NCBI RefSeq assembly: GCF_023015805.1 | Contig: NZ_JALKBA010000002.1 | Coordinates: forward strand, 1-64,000 | Length of the DNA stretch: 64,000 nt | Source: Cellulophaga sp. F20128 | GTDB lineage: Bacteria > Bacteroidota > Bacteroidia > Flavobacteriales > Flavobacteriaceae | Reading direction: 5' to 3' | Part shown: in pieces, positions 8,633-16,137 of the stretch | Layout of the letters: each line of letters starts with the position of its first letter | Position numbering within the stretch: the first letter of the stretch is position 1 | Position numbers and translations under genes: made by a program | The notes under the pieces: model-generated | What the model saw: only the letters and a program-made list of their open reading frames with translations | The model's database searches: none | What the model was told of the DNA's origin: nothing

Positions 8633-8720
8633 AAGCTAAAAAAATAAAAATAGAGAAAGCCATACCAAGCTACGCTAAATAGTAAACTGAATGAACTATT
8701 TGGTATGGCTTGTTTAGCTT
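8633..8720 (+). other. Three-part bulged hairpin
   Basis: Outer arms are AAGCTAAA (8633) and TTTAGCTT (8713). Middle arms are AAGCCATACC (8657-8666) and GGTATGGCTT (8702-8711). Inner arms are AAATAGT (8677-8683) and ACTATTT (8695-8701). The inner and middle arms abut on the right but are separated by 10 bases on the left, and the loop is 11 bases. GCGTTGGCAACAAG lies just upstream. It resembles a folded recombination site more than a terminator, as no T-run follows. Confidence 0.55.
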
Positions 8721-8815
8721 CGTACCTTATATAATACATTCCATTTAATTTAGGTGAAGGGGATGGGATTGTTGTATCTTTAAGTTCTCTTATACACGAT
8801 AAATAAAACGATTAC

Positions 8816-9211
8816 ATGGCTGGTGAAACCAATTTATCTGAATTAATAAAAGGAATGACTCCCATACTGAACGATGGAGAATATGTTTTTGTGACATTAC
8901 AAGATGTTGGTATAATTGATCGAAAAAACACCATTTGTGAGTTCAAAGAAAAAGAAGGTACAACTATTGTTATTGCGAAAGAGCAAGCAGATGAACTAAA
9001 CTTGAGTTATGAGTATAGTGCCGCTTGGATTACCCTTATGATTCATTCATCACTTGATGCTGTTGGTTTAACAGCCGTATTTTCTACGGAATTAGCAAAA
9101 AATAATATTAGTTGTAATGTCATTGCAGGATATTATCACGACCATATTTTTGTAGATAAAAAAGACGCAGTTACAGCCATTGAAGTTTTGACGCAGTTAT
9201 CGAATAAGTAA
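8816..9211 (+). CDS. ACT-domain protein (DUF2241/ACT_3 type)
   Basis: A 131-residue cytoplasmic protein. Residues 1-60 match the ACT_3/DUF2241 N-terminal unit ([17 protein letters not shown]). Residues 65-128 carry an ACT-like repeat with [19 protein letters not shown] and a [13 protein letters not shown] strand. ACT domains bind amino acids and adjust the activity of partner enzymes, but this stand-alone family has no established role. The start is the only ATG before the domain. There is no operon partner. The TATCTTTA box about 40 bases upstream (near 8775) could be its -7 element. Confidence 0.85.
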   Translation: MAGETNLSELIKGMTPILNDGEYVFVTLQDVGIIDRKNTICEFKEKEGTTIVIAKEQADELNLSYEYSAAWITLMIHSSLDAVGLTAVFSTELAKNNISCNVIAGYYHDHIFVDKKDAVTAIEVLTQLSNK

Positions 9212-9258
9212 TGACCAATTTATTGCTAACAACGATTCCTAAATAAACCTTTATGAAG

Positions 9259-9327
9259 TCCGGCTTAGTGAAATTCTGTTTCTATAGTAGCGCTTCCTCT
9301 TTCTTCTTAGCTTGGAAGGTAGCCGGA
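9259..9327 (+). other. Bulged inverted repeat behind the ACT gene
   Basis: TCCGGCT (9259-9265) pairs with AGCCGGA (9321-9327), with inner arms CTTCC (9293) and GGAAG (9314). The left bulge is 27 bases and the right bulge 2 bases. The open frame across this stretch (9253-9450) does not look like a protein, and I reject it as a gene. Confidence 0.35.
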
Positions 9328-9370
9328 ATAACAGGCGTTTTAACTTTAGTGATCAAAATTGAAATACTAA

Positions 9371-9450
9371 GGGTGCTTTTTAGGTACCTTACATACTATA
9401 ATTGGAAGCAACAGTACACTTACCGCTATCCGTATGTTGTAACTAATTAA
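9371..9450 (+). promoter_or_regulatory. Recurrent upstream module, copy G
   Basis: GGTGCTTTTTAGGTACCTTA (9371-9390), then CTATAATTGGAAGCAACAG and the tail GCTATCCGTATGTTGTAA, similar to copy B's GCTATCTGTATGTTCGTA. It lies 91 bases before the membrane-protein start. Confidence 0.5.
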
Positions 9451-9481
9451 AAAAATAAACTAAAAAAACATCTTAGAATGT

Positions 9482-9880
9482 ATGAAAACAAAAAGAATAA
9501 TTTCATTCGTAACAATTGCAATATTAGGAATGGGTTCAATAGTCTTACCGGTTTTTTTTCTTGACGATTTAAAACATTATGACTCACCTTTATTTTCATT
9601 AATCAGAACTGGAATAGAAGGCATATCGATGTACAGTTTAGGCTTCCTGATTTTTTCAGGATTTATTGTTAAGTTATTTAGTGATGTTCCCTCATGGAAA
9701 ATTGGATTAATGAGTATGATTTTATTTCCATTGGCCGCTATTTGTGAAATGATAGCCGATTCTTCTTCTCATAATATGTTTCCAATTGAATTTATACTCT
9801 ATGGCTTTTATACAATTCCAGCAATAATAGGAGCCTATACTGCTCAACTCATTAAAAGTTTGGCGATAAAAAAGAAGTAA
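9482..9880 (+). CDS. Small four-TM membrane protein, unknown function
   Basis: I do not recognise this 132-residue protein. Hydrophobic segments lie at about residues 7-27, 40-62, 71-92 and 102-122, separated by very short loops. A conserved-looking PLAAICEMIADSSSHNMFP stretch lies between the third and fourth. It is probably an inner-membrane protein. It follows module copy G and is followed by an inverted repeat (GTAGCC near 9937, GGCTAC near 9991) and the string ACCGTTGTGTGTAATTT. No functional inference is possible. Confidence 0.65.
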   Translation: MKTKRIISFVTIAILGMGSIVLPVFFLDDLKHYDSPLFSLIRTGIEGISMYSLGFLIFSGFIVKLFSDVPSWKIGLMSMILFPLAAICEMIADSSSHNMFPIEFILYGFYTIPAIIGAYTAQLIKSLAIKKK

Positions 9881-10040
9881 AAACTGGCTATAAAACTGTA
9901 TAAAAATAATTGCTAAGAAAGCCGTAAATATGAACATTGTAGCCCGCATAAAATCTAGTTGTGCCTTGAAAAATTCGAGTCCCGAAGTCGGCTACTATTC
10001 TTATACCAACCGTTGTGTGTAATTTAAACAAATAGGAGGA

Positions 10041-10757
10041 ATGACAGAAAAAACAGAGGATTTAGATAATTATTTAGACAATCATTATATACACCGAAGT
10101 AATTGGTTAAGAGCTGCTGTACTTGGAGCTAACGATGGAATTTTGTCTACTGCAAGTATCGCAATTGGAGTTGCTGCTGCTAGTGATATTAGGGAACCAG
10201 TTGTTTTGGCAACATTAGCCGGACTAGTTGCTGGTGCTTTATCAATGGCAGCGGGAGAATATGTGTCAGTAAGCTCACAAACAGATGTTGAAAAAGCGGA
10301 TATAGAACGTGAAAAACAAGAACTCTATGATATGCCTGAAATCGAATTAGAACGATTAGCGGAAATCTATGAAAAAAGAGGTCTTAAAAAAGAGACTGCG
10401 TTAACAGTTGCCAAAGAATTAACGGAACACGATGCCTTAGGAACACATATTAGAGATGAATTAGGAATTAACGAAATTAGTCAGGCTAAACCTTTGCAAG
10501 CTGCATTGGCATCTGGGTTAGCATTTACCATAGGAGGAGTACTTCCTTTTTTAGTAACACTTTTTCTTCCATTAAAAAGTATGGAATATTCACTTTATGG
10601 TTTTGCTTTGTTTTTTCTAATAATTTTAGGAGCCTTAGCTGCCAAAACGGGAGGTTCAAGTATAAGAAGAGCTATTATTCGAATTACATTTTGGGGTACA
10701 ATTGCAATGGGACTTACAGCATTAGTTGGTTATTTGTTCAATGTGAATATGGGATAA
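10041..10757 (+). CDS. VIT family iron/manganese transporter
   Basis: A 238-residue member of the VIT1/CCC1 family (former DUF125). It begins with the diagnostic NWLRAAVLGANDGILSTAS block (about residues 22-40) and has about five membrane segments. Between segments 2 and 3 lies an acidic helical hairpin (about 88-150, rich in Glu) that binds divalent metal in family members. It would export Fe2+ or Mn2+ from the cytoplasm and so limit metal toxicity. Unusually for this lineage, AGGAGGA lies directly before the ATG as a good Shine-Dalgarno. It is one base from the next gene, so the two are probably co-transcribed. Confidence 0.93.
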   Translation: MTEKTEDLDNYLDNHYIHRSNWLRAAVLGANDGILSTASIAIGVAAASDIREPVVLATLAGLVAGALSMAAGEYVSVSSQTDVEKADIEREKQELYDMPEIELERLAEIYEKRGLKKETALTVAKELTEHDALGTHIRDELGINEISQAKPLQAALASGLAFTIGGVLPFLVTLFLPLKSMEYSLYGFALFFLIILGALAAKTGGSSIRRAIIRITFWGTIAMGLTALVGYLFNVNMG

Positions 10758-10758
10758 A

Positions 10759-11097
10759 ATGAAAAAGAAAAATATTCTTTCACCTAGAGAATTTGCAAAA
10801 CGAGTACTTAAGTATTCCCTATTTTCAATAGTTTTGTTAAGTATTTCAATTGGGATAGGAGTTTTTGGGTATCACTACATAGGAGATTTAAATTGGATTG
10901 ATAGTATTTATAATGCTTCCATGATATTAACTGGGATGGGCCCAGTAAACGAACTGAATACTGATTCTGCAAAGTTATTTGCTTCAATCTACGCCATATT
11001 TAGTGGGGTTATTTTTTTAAGTACGGTAGCCATATTTTTTGCGCCATTTGCTCATAGATTAATGCACTTATTGAAAATTGACGAAATTGATGATTAA
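10759..11097 (+). CDS. Two-TM, potassium-channel-like protein with altered filter
   Basis: A 112-residue protein with membrane segments at about 20-42 and 72-98. Between them is a pore-loop-like stretch ending ASMILTGMGP (about 53-62), where channels have TTVGYGD. The order (helix, re-entrant loop, helix) and the SAKLFASIYAIFSG start of the second helix match Ion_trans_2 proteins, but the selectivity-filter residues do not. It may be a channel with other selectivity or a non-conducting relative. It starts one base after the VIT stop, so a shared transcript and possibly ion-related role are likely. Confidence 0.65.
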   Translation: MKKKNILSPREFAKRVLKYSLFSIVLLSISIGIGVFGYHYIGDLNWIDSIYNASMILTGMGPVNELNTDSAKLFASIYAIFSGVIFLSTVAIFFAPFAHRLMHLLKIDEIDD

Positions 11098-11282
11098 AAG
11101 ATCAAAACAACAAGGTCTTCTTTAAAAAAACCTAGTCCAGTCTACCATAGTGAAGTCATATTTCCTAGTAGTTCTTAATCTTTCGGCTCTTATACTAAGC
11201 TCATTTCGTTTATCCAGATTGATTCCTAGAATACAGTTGTGTGTTAACGTTCATTTAAGAAATACAAATTAGAAACTATAAA

Positions 11283-11699
11283 ATGAATAAAAGATTAAAA
11301 TTCTATCTGATTAATTTAGGGTTGGTTATGGTCTTAAGTTTTGTATTACTTCAATTTATGAATGGGACAGGTAATGATTATCCTTTTAATTTTTTTGGAA
11401 TATCAATAGTAATCGCAATCCCAATAATTTATTTTCAATATCCGATTTTGAATTATAAAAAAAATTGGATATATAAATCGGTTATTTTTTACCTGAGTAT
11501 GCTCATTTTTTTATTCCTACTAGGAGTAATTCTTGCTTGGAATGAAAAAGTTGGAAGTAATGAAGCTGGTACATGGTTAGCTCGATTTGACTCTGGATTA
11601 AGAGTGACTATTTATGGCCAAATATTTGGTGGTATTTTTTCTTTTATAATTATAGTATTGACAAATATTGCATTAAAAAGCAAACTGATTGAAAAATAA
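11283..11699 (+). CDS. Four-TM membrane protein, unknown function
   Basis: An unrecognised 138-residue protein with hydrophobic segments at about residues 8-26, 36-54, 62-84 and 110-130. Only short polar loops connect them, the longest being around 85-108 (NEKVGSNEAGTWLARFD). There is no signal peptide or motif. It lies 185 bases behind the channel-like gene and faces the NRAMP-like gene, ending 83 bases from it. Probably an inner-membrane protein. Confidence 0.65.
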   Translation: MNKRLKFYLINLGLVMVLSFVLLQFMNGTGNDYPFNFFGISIVIAIPIIYFQYPILNYKKNWIYKSVIFYLSMLIFLFLLGVILAWNEKVGSNEAGTWLARFDSGLRVTIYGQIFGGIFSFIIIVLTNIALKSKLIEK

Positions 11700-11782
11700 T
11701 ATAGAAAACATATATACCTACAATTGCCGTCAGTTTACCAACAAAACCAACGTGATAAATACTATTAATTATAATTGAATCC

Positions 11783-13042
11783 CTAGAGATAGGCCACCCA
11801 TGCATAATAGAGCGCAAACAAGCTTAAAAATACGATGCCGGCATAGGTTAAAAATTGCAGTCCTTTTTTAGGGCGGGCAGCAGCGGGCATATCTGTACTC
11901 ATGACATTTTTAAGGTTCATATATCCAACTATGGGAGCCACTAGAAAAGAAACCGTAGTTGCCAAGGCTACCACCTTGCCCATATTGGCATTGAAAAAGA
12001 TGATGACCCCTAAATTAATGGCAGCTAAAAGCAGTACAGTGATTGTAAAATAAGATTTCTTTGGTGGGTTGCGAACGGTGGTTTTGCTACTCAATTTTTC
12101 AAGGACATCCAAACTAACCCTGGCAATGGCATCATGGGCGGTCATGCATGAACTAAACATGGTGGCAAAGGCGGCTGTGGCCACAAAAACAGTGGTCCAT
12201 TCTCCAATATTTACGGTAAAGAGGGTAATGAGTTGGTCTGCAAAACCTACCGCACTACTACTCATAGCCGTGCCAGTGCCATAGAGTGAAAACCAACCGA
12301 TGACAAGGAACAAAATGGCTAAGATTCCGGTGAGCACATAGCCCAGATTAAACTCAAACAAGGCATCTTTAAGGAGAGGTTTTTCGATGGTGAGCTTTTG
12401 TTTTTCAATAGTCCATAGGCTCAACCAGCTTGAGGTTTCTACCGCTGTTGGCATCCAACCTACCAAACCAATGATAAATAAAACACCCACACTATCAAAA
12501 AAAGGGAGGGGTGTAAAGTTAGCGGCTTGGGTAACTTGTCCGTTGTACAATACCACAGTGGTAGTGACTACCAAGGCTACAAACAAAACGGAAACAATTA
12601 TTTTTAAAGATTTTTCAAGAAGGAGGTAGCGCCCTACAATAAGTAAAATAGAAATAAACGCAAACAAACCCAAGGCAACCCAACCAATGGGAATCTGTGA
12701 AAGCTGAAACAGATTTATCAACAAACCAGAGGTAACCAAATACAGGGCCGCTAGTATGGTAAAGGTAGAAATAAGCGTGATAATAGCGTAAAACCACAGA
12801 TAGCCCCTACCGCGGTTTAAATAGCCTTCTATAAGTGTTTTGCTAGTAGCGTTGGTATACCGAATGCCAAATTCGAAAAATGGATATTTTAAAATATTGG
12901 CCAGGAGAATAGGAATCACCATAAGCCAGCCGTATTGCGCCCCGGCTCGGGTAGATAATACAAGATGGGAGGTGCCAATGGCCATACTGGCAAAAAGCAG
13001 CCCAGGACCCAGGTTTTTAAGGAGGGATTTAAAGGGTAACAT
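11783..13042 (-). CDS. NRAMP-family-like transporter lacking the DPGN motif
   Basis: A 419-residue protein with about 11 membrane segments. The first segment aligns well with NRAMP (GPGLL... then RAGAQYGW, where classical members have QAGAQFGY). The metal-coordinating DPGN is GTSH here. In the sixth segment the usual MPH is CMTAHD (about residue 300). NRAMP proteins are proton-coupled Mn2+/Fe2+ importers that need Asp and Asn of DPGN, so this protein may move another ion or substrate. It lies 62 bases behind the SanA-like gene on the same strand, and the two may be co-transcribed. Confidence 0.8.
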   Translation of the reverse strand: MLPFKSLLKNLGPGLLFASMAIGTSHLVLSTRAGAQYGWLMVIPILLANILKYPFFEFGIRYTNATSKTLIEGYLNRGRGYLWFYAIITLISTFTILAALYLVTSGLLINLFQLSQIPIGWVALGLFAFISILLIVGRYLLLEKSLKIIVSVLFVALVVTTTVVLYNGQVTQAANFTPLPFFDSVGVLFIIGLVGWMPTAVETSSWLSLWTIEKQKLTIEKPLLKDALFEFNLGYVLTGILAILFLVIGWFSLYGTGTAMSSSAVGFADQLITLFTVNIGEWTTVFVATAAFATMFSSCMTAHDAIARVSLDVLEKLSSKTTVRNPPKKSYFTITVLLLAAINLGVIIFFNANMGKVVALATTVSFLVAPIVGYMNLKNVMSTDMPAAARPKKGLQFLTYAGIVFLSLFALYYAWVAYL

Positions 13043-13104
13043 AGATAGTGGTTTGGTTCTTGGTTTTTTTATTTTTCATCACTGCATAACTACAATACTT
13101 TTTG

Positions 13105-13740
13105 TTAGACTATGGTTATTTTCTCCCCAAAAAACTTGGGTTTCGTTTTAAAAATAAGATCTATAAAAACCTTGACACGGGCCAAATACTCTCTGGTTTG
13201 TACTTTTAATCCCCCTTTTCCTGTAATGTCATTTGCGTTGTATCCAATGGCTGTCATGCCTTTCTTTTCGGCCAAAAATATGGCCCGTTCGTTGTGGAAT
13301 TGTTGTGAGATAACCGTAACGCTGTCCAAGCCAAAAATAGCATGTGCTCTCACCATAGAATCTAGCGTTCTAAAGCCCGCATAATCCAAAAATATTTTGT
13401 CTGCCGGAATACCGCCTTTCATTAAATCCTTTTTAATGGTATTTGGTTCGTTGTAATAAATGCTGCCATTATCACCACTGACCAATACATAATTTATTTT
13501 TTGTGCCTTGTACAATTCAAGCGTCGCATTTATTCTGTAGGAGTAATACAAATTGGGTTGTCCGTTGGTAAGTCGGTTCGATGTACCCAACACCAAACCA
13601 ACCCTATTGTACGGAATTTCAGTAACCGCATTGTATGTTTTTTTAGCCGTAGCTAGTTTAATAATGCTATTGCAACAAAACACCAATAATAGAGGGACTA
13701 CAATAAAAACGAGACTAGATATAACAAGCTTTTTCTTCAT
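13105..13740 (-). CDS. SanA/YdcF-like DUF218 protein
   Basis: A 211-residue protein with one N-terminal membrane helix (about residues 5-28) and a DUF218 domain: RVGLVLGTSNRLTNG, then NYVLVSGDNG, then DSMVRAHAIFGLDSVTVISQQFH. This is the SanA subgroup, linked in enterobacteria to envelope barrier function (vancomycin sensitivity when lost). The biochemical activity is not established. It is probably anchored in the inner membrane facing the periplasm. It is the first gene of a two-gene minus-strand unit with the NRAMP-like gene, and divergent from the S41 protease. Confidence 0.85.
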   Translation of the reverse strand: MKKKLVISSLVFIVVPLLLVFCCNSIIKLATAKKTYNAVTEIPYNRVGLVLGTSNRLTNGQPNLYYSYRINATLELYKAQKINYVLVSGDNGSIYYNEPNTIKKDLMKGGIPADKIFLDYAGFRTLDSMVRAHAIFGLDSVTVISQQFHNERAIFLAEKKGMTAIGYNANDITGKGGLKVQTREYLARVKVFIDLIFKTKPKFFGEKITIV

Positions 13741-13888
13741 AGAAGATTAAAGGTACAAAATTGAAACAATCCTTTGTTAAAAATTATAGGGAGTTCCCTA
13801 TTTGTTGTAACGGAACGGATGTACAGTTTTAGGTTCAGCCAAGAGAGTATTATCTTTACTAAAGAATCACTAAAACAACACTGCTGTT

Positions 13889-15490
13889 TTGAGAAAATTA
13901 TACGTCGGCCTTTTTACATCTTTTTTGTTGCTGTCTTGCGCCAGTGTAGATCGCTATAATGCGCAAATTAACAATGCTCATACCCCAGAAGCCTTACAGA
14001 AAGACGTAGACATCGTCTATCGGAAATTACAACGCCTACACCCGCGTTTGTACACCTATATTTCTAAGGAAGAGCTCGATGCTAAGTTTCGTGATTTAAA
14101 AATGAGCATTACTACGCCACTAAACAGTAGGCAGTTTTATAAACGCTTGGCCTCGGTTGTGGCTGAGGTGCGCCAAGGGCACGCAGGTGTAATTCCGCCC
14201 ATGCAAAAATTCACCAAAAAGGAACGCAAAGAATTAAGCAAAAAGAAGTTTGAGTTTCATTCCCTAAATTTTGAACACCTAGACCATAACTTATGGGTAG
14301 AAAGTACCTTGGGTGAAGATAGTACCCTTGTAGGGAGTAAGCTTCTAAAAGTAGGTGGTGAACCTGTAGGTAAGCTCGTAGAAGAGTACAAGCGCTATTT
14401 TGCATCAGACGGTTACAATACCACCTTTTATGATAAAAAGGTAGCCCGCAATTTTGCGAAGTATTACTATGCGGATAAGGGGTATCTAGACAGTTTGGCG
14501 GTTACCTTTTCTGCTGCAGATAGTGTGTATACCAAAGTATTTCGGAGAATTCTCAAAGATTCTACCCGTTTTGAAAAGGAACAAAAGGATTCTGCAACAA
14601 TTGAAAAACCCAGAAAGCTGAGCAAGGAGGAACGAGTGCTCGCTAAAAGGGAGCGGAAGAAAAAATTAAAAGAAGAGGATAAGTATGGTTATATTAAAGC
14701 CAAGAAGTATTACCATCGGAATTTAGATTTTATAGGAGAAGAGGAGCCTGTTGCCTATATGCAAATCCGCAGTTTTACCTATGGCAATTATAAAGACTTT
14801 TATGAAGAAGCTTTTAAAAAAATAGATTCTGCCCAAGCAAATAACCTTATTTTAGATTTGCGAAACAATGGCGGTGGTCGGCTATCCGAAATTCATACCT
14901 TGTATTCCTACCTTACCGATACACCGTTTCAGTTTATACAAGAAGGAGAGATAAAGACAAGCTTTCCTACAGTAAAATCATTCATGTCTGGCAGTACTTC
15001 TGTGAGCAACACCCTTTTTAGAAGCTTGTTTGTACCTGCCCTTTTTGTGCGCGATATTCTCAAAACCCACAAAAAGGAGGGTAAAAAAGTATATCGATTT
15101 AAAGAGGCTAAGCTAAAGCCTGCCAAAGATTTGCATTTTAGTGGGTCGGTATACGTTTTAATTAATGGTTATTCTTTTTCCGCATCTTCTGTACTGACTA
15201 ATTATTTGCAAGCCACCAACCGTGCGTTGGTTGTGGGTGAAGAAAGTGGTGGTGCTTATAATAGTACGGTAGCCGGACAGACCAAGGTGGTAACCTTGCC
15301 AAATTCTAAACTAGACTTCTACTTTGGGATGATGGTATTAGAAACCCCCTTTAAAACAGAAATAGAGGGCTATGGGGTACAGCCCGATGTACCTATTGTT
15401 CCCACGCATCAAGATAGGATCCAACACCTTGATCCAGAACTGGATTGGGTACTTCAACATATCAAAAAAACAAGGGTTAAAAACAAGTAA
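13889..15490 (+). CDS. Lipoprotein S41 family peptidase
   Basis: A 533-residue protein starting with TTG. This start is needed to include the lipoprotein signal (hydrophobic stretch, then LLSCAS with the lipid Cys at about residue 17). No in-frame ATG exists before residue about 73. The tail-specific-protease core covers about 285-505, with LILDLRNNGGG, the nucleophile region NGYSFSASS and GEESGG. S41 enzymes cleave periplasmic proteins near their C-termini. Odd is a very basic, Lys/Glu-rich insert at about 230-272. No clear PDZ domain is visible. It is likely tethered in the outer membrane's periplasmic face. Divergent from the sanA-like gene. Confidence 0.88.
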   Translation: MRKLYVGLFTSFLLLSCASVDRYNAQINNAHTPEALQKDVDIVYRKLQRLHPRLYTYISKEELDAKFRDLKMSITTPLNSRQFYKRLASVVAEVRQGHAGVIPPMQKFTKKERKELSKKKFEFHSLNFEHLDHNLWVESTLGEDSTLVGSKLLKVGGEPVGKLVEEYKRYFASDGYNTTFYDKKVARNFAKYYYADKGYLDSLAVTFSAADSVYTKVFRRILKDSTRFEKEQKDSATIEKPRKLSKEERVLAKRERKKKLKEEDKYGYIKAKKYYHRNLDFIGEEEPVAYMQIRSFTYGNYKDFYEEAFKKIDSAQANNLILDLRNNGGGRLSEIHTLYSYLTDTPFQFIQEGEIKTSFPTVKSFMSGSTSVSNTLFRSLFVPALFVRDILKTHKKEGKKVYRFKEAKLKPAKDLHFSGSVYVLINGYSFSASSVLTNYLQATNRALVVGEESGGAYNSTVAGQTKVVTLPNSKLDFYFGMMVLETPFKTEIEGYGVQPDVPIVPTHQDRIQHLDPELDWVLQHIKKTRVKNK

Positions 15491-15545
15491 GCACGGTAAA
15501 ACATGCATTCTACCACTTTTTAGTATTGTTTTGCAACATAAATAG

Positions 15546-15574
15546 TTGCTGTTTTAGATAAGGTTTTAGCTTTG
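15546..15574 (+). promoter_or_regulatory. Bacteroidota-type promoter for the beta-barrel gene
   Basis: TTG at 15546-15548, an 18-base spacer, then TAGCTTTG at 15567-15574, an exact TAnnTTTG match. It lies 27 bases before the ATG at 15602. It also rules out an upstream TTG start at 15572, which falls inside the -7 box. Confidence 0.7.
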
Positions 15575-15601
15575 ACAGGATTACGTATAAAACAAAACAA
15601 A

Positions 15602-16114
15602 ATGAAAAAACGAGTACTTGCTTTAGTTTTTCTAGTAGCAGCAACAAGTGTATTTGCGCAAGAGGGCGCAAAAATTGGAATTCAAGGTGGTATACCGCTC
15701 GGTGATTTTACAGATGATGTGAGTTTAATGGTAGGGGTAGACCTGGGTCATATGTGGGCCTTGGGCGAAGTAGTAGATGTAGGTGTATCCGGGGGTTATA
15801 TTCACGGGTTTGCAGAAAAGTACCATACCGGTACTATTGTCAACGATTTGCCGAGCATTCAGTTTTTAAAAGCAGCCGCTTCTATTCGTTTTTGGGCCTC
15901 TGATACGTTTTCATTTGGCGGTGATATAGGCCAAGGCTTTGGCTTAAATGATGGTAATGAAGGTGGCTTGTACTACAGACCGCAGTTGGGGTTTTTAATG
16001 AGCGAACACACCGAAGTGAATCTATCTTATACCGGCATACAATTGGAGGACCAAGCATGGACTAGCGTATCTTTAGGGATTGTATATACCATAAATACAA
16101 TCAAAAGGTTTTAG
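15602..16114 (+). CDS. Outer-membrane beta-barrel protein
   Basis: A 170-residue exported protein with a clean signal peptide (MKKRVLALVFLVAATSVFAQ). Alternating hydrophobic strands and Gly/aromatic turns, ending in a terminal strand (VSLGIVYTI), are typical of small eight-stranded porin-like barrels. Its role could be transport, adhesion or structure, and the sequence does not say which. The start at 15602 is set by the promoter directly upstream. It is monocistronic and ends 23 bases from the converging PLDc_N lipoprotein gene. Confidence 0.8.
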   Translation: MKKRVLALVFLVAATSVFAQEGAKIGIQGGIPLGDFTDDVSLMVGVDLGHMWALGEVVDVGVSGGYIHGFAEKYHTGTIVNDLPSIQFLKAAASIRFWASDTFSFGGDIGQGFGLNDGNEGGLYYRPQLGFLMSEHTEVNLSYTGIQLEDQAWTSVSLGIVYTINTIKRF

Positions 16115-16137
16115 GAACGTAGCTCCCGACTTTGCAG

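Noticed and set aside
9253-9450. 65-residue open frame
   Set aside because: It runs across an inverted repeat and upstream module copy G, and the translation shows no domain or sensible start.
375-10040. Canonical integron attC sites and an integron array
   Set aside because: The bulged hairpins lack the standard RYYYAAC/GTTRRRY end boxes in the right places and no integron integrase is present. I keep only the looser cassette-like hypothesis.
12069-12629. Plus-strand open frames within the NRAMP-like gene
   Set aside because: They are antisense to a well-supported membrane protein and show no protein-like features of their own.
15572-15601. Upstream TTG start for the beta-barrel gene
   Set aside because: The TTG lies inside an exact -7 promoter box, so it would not be transcribed; the ATG at 15602 also gives a clean signal peptide.
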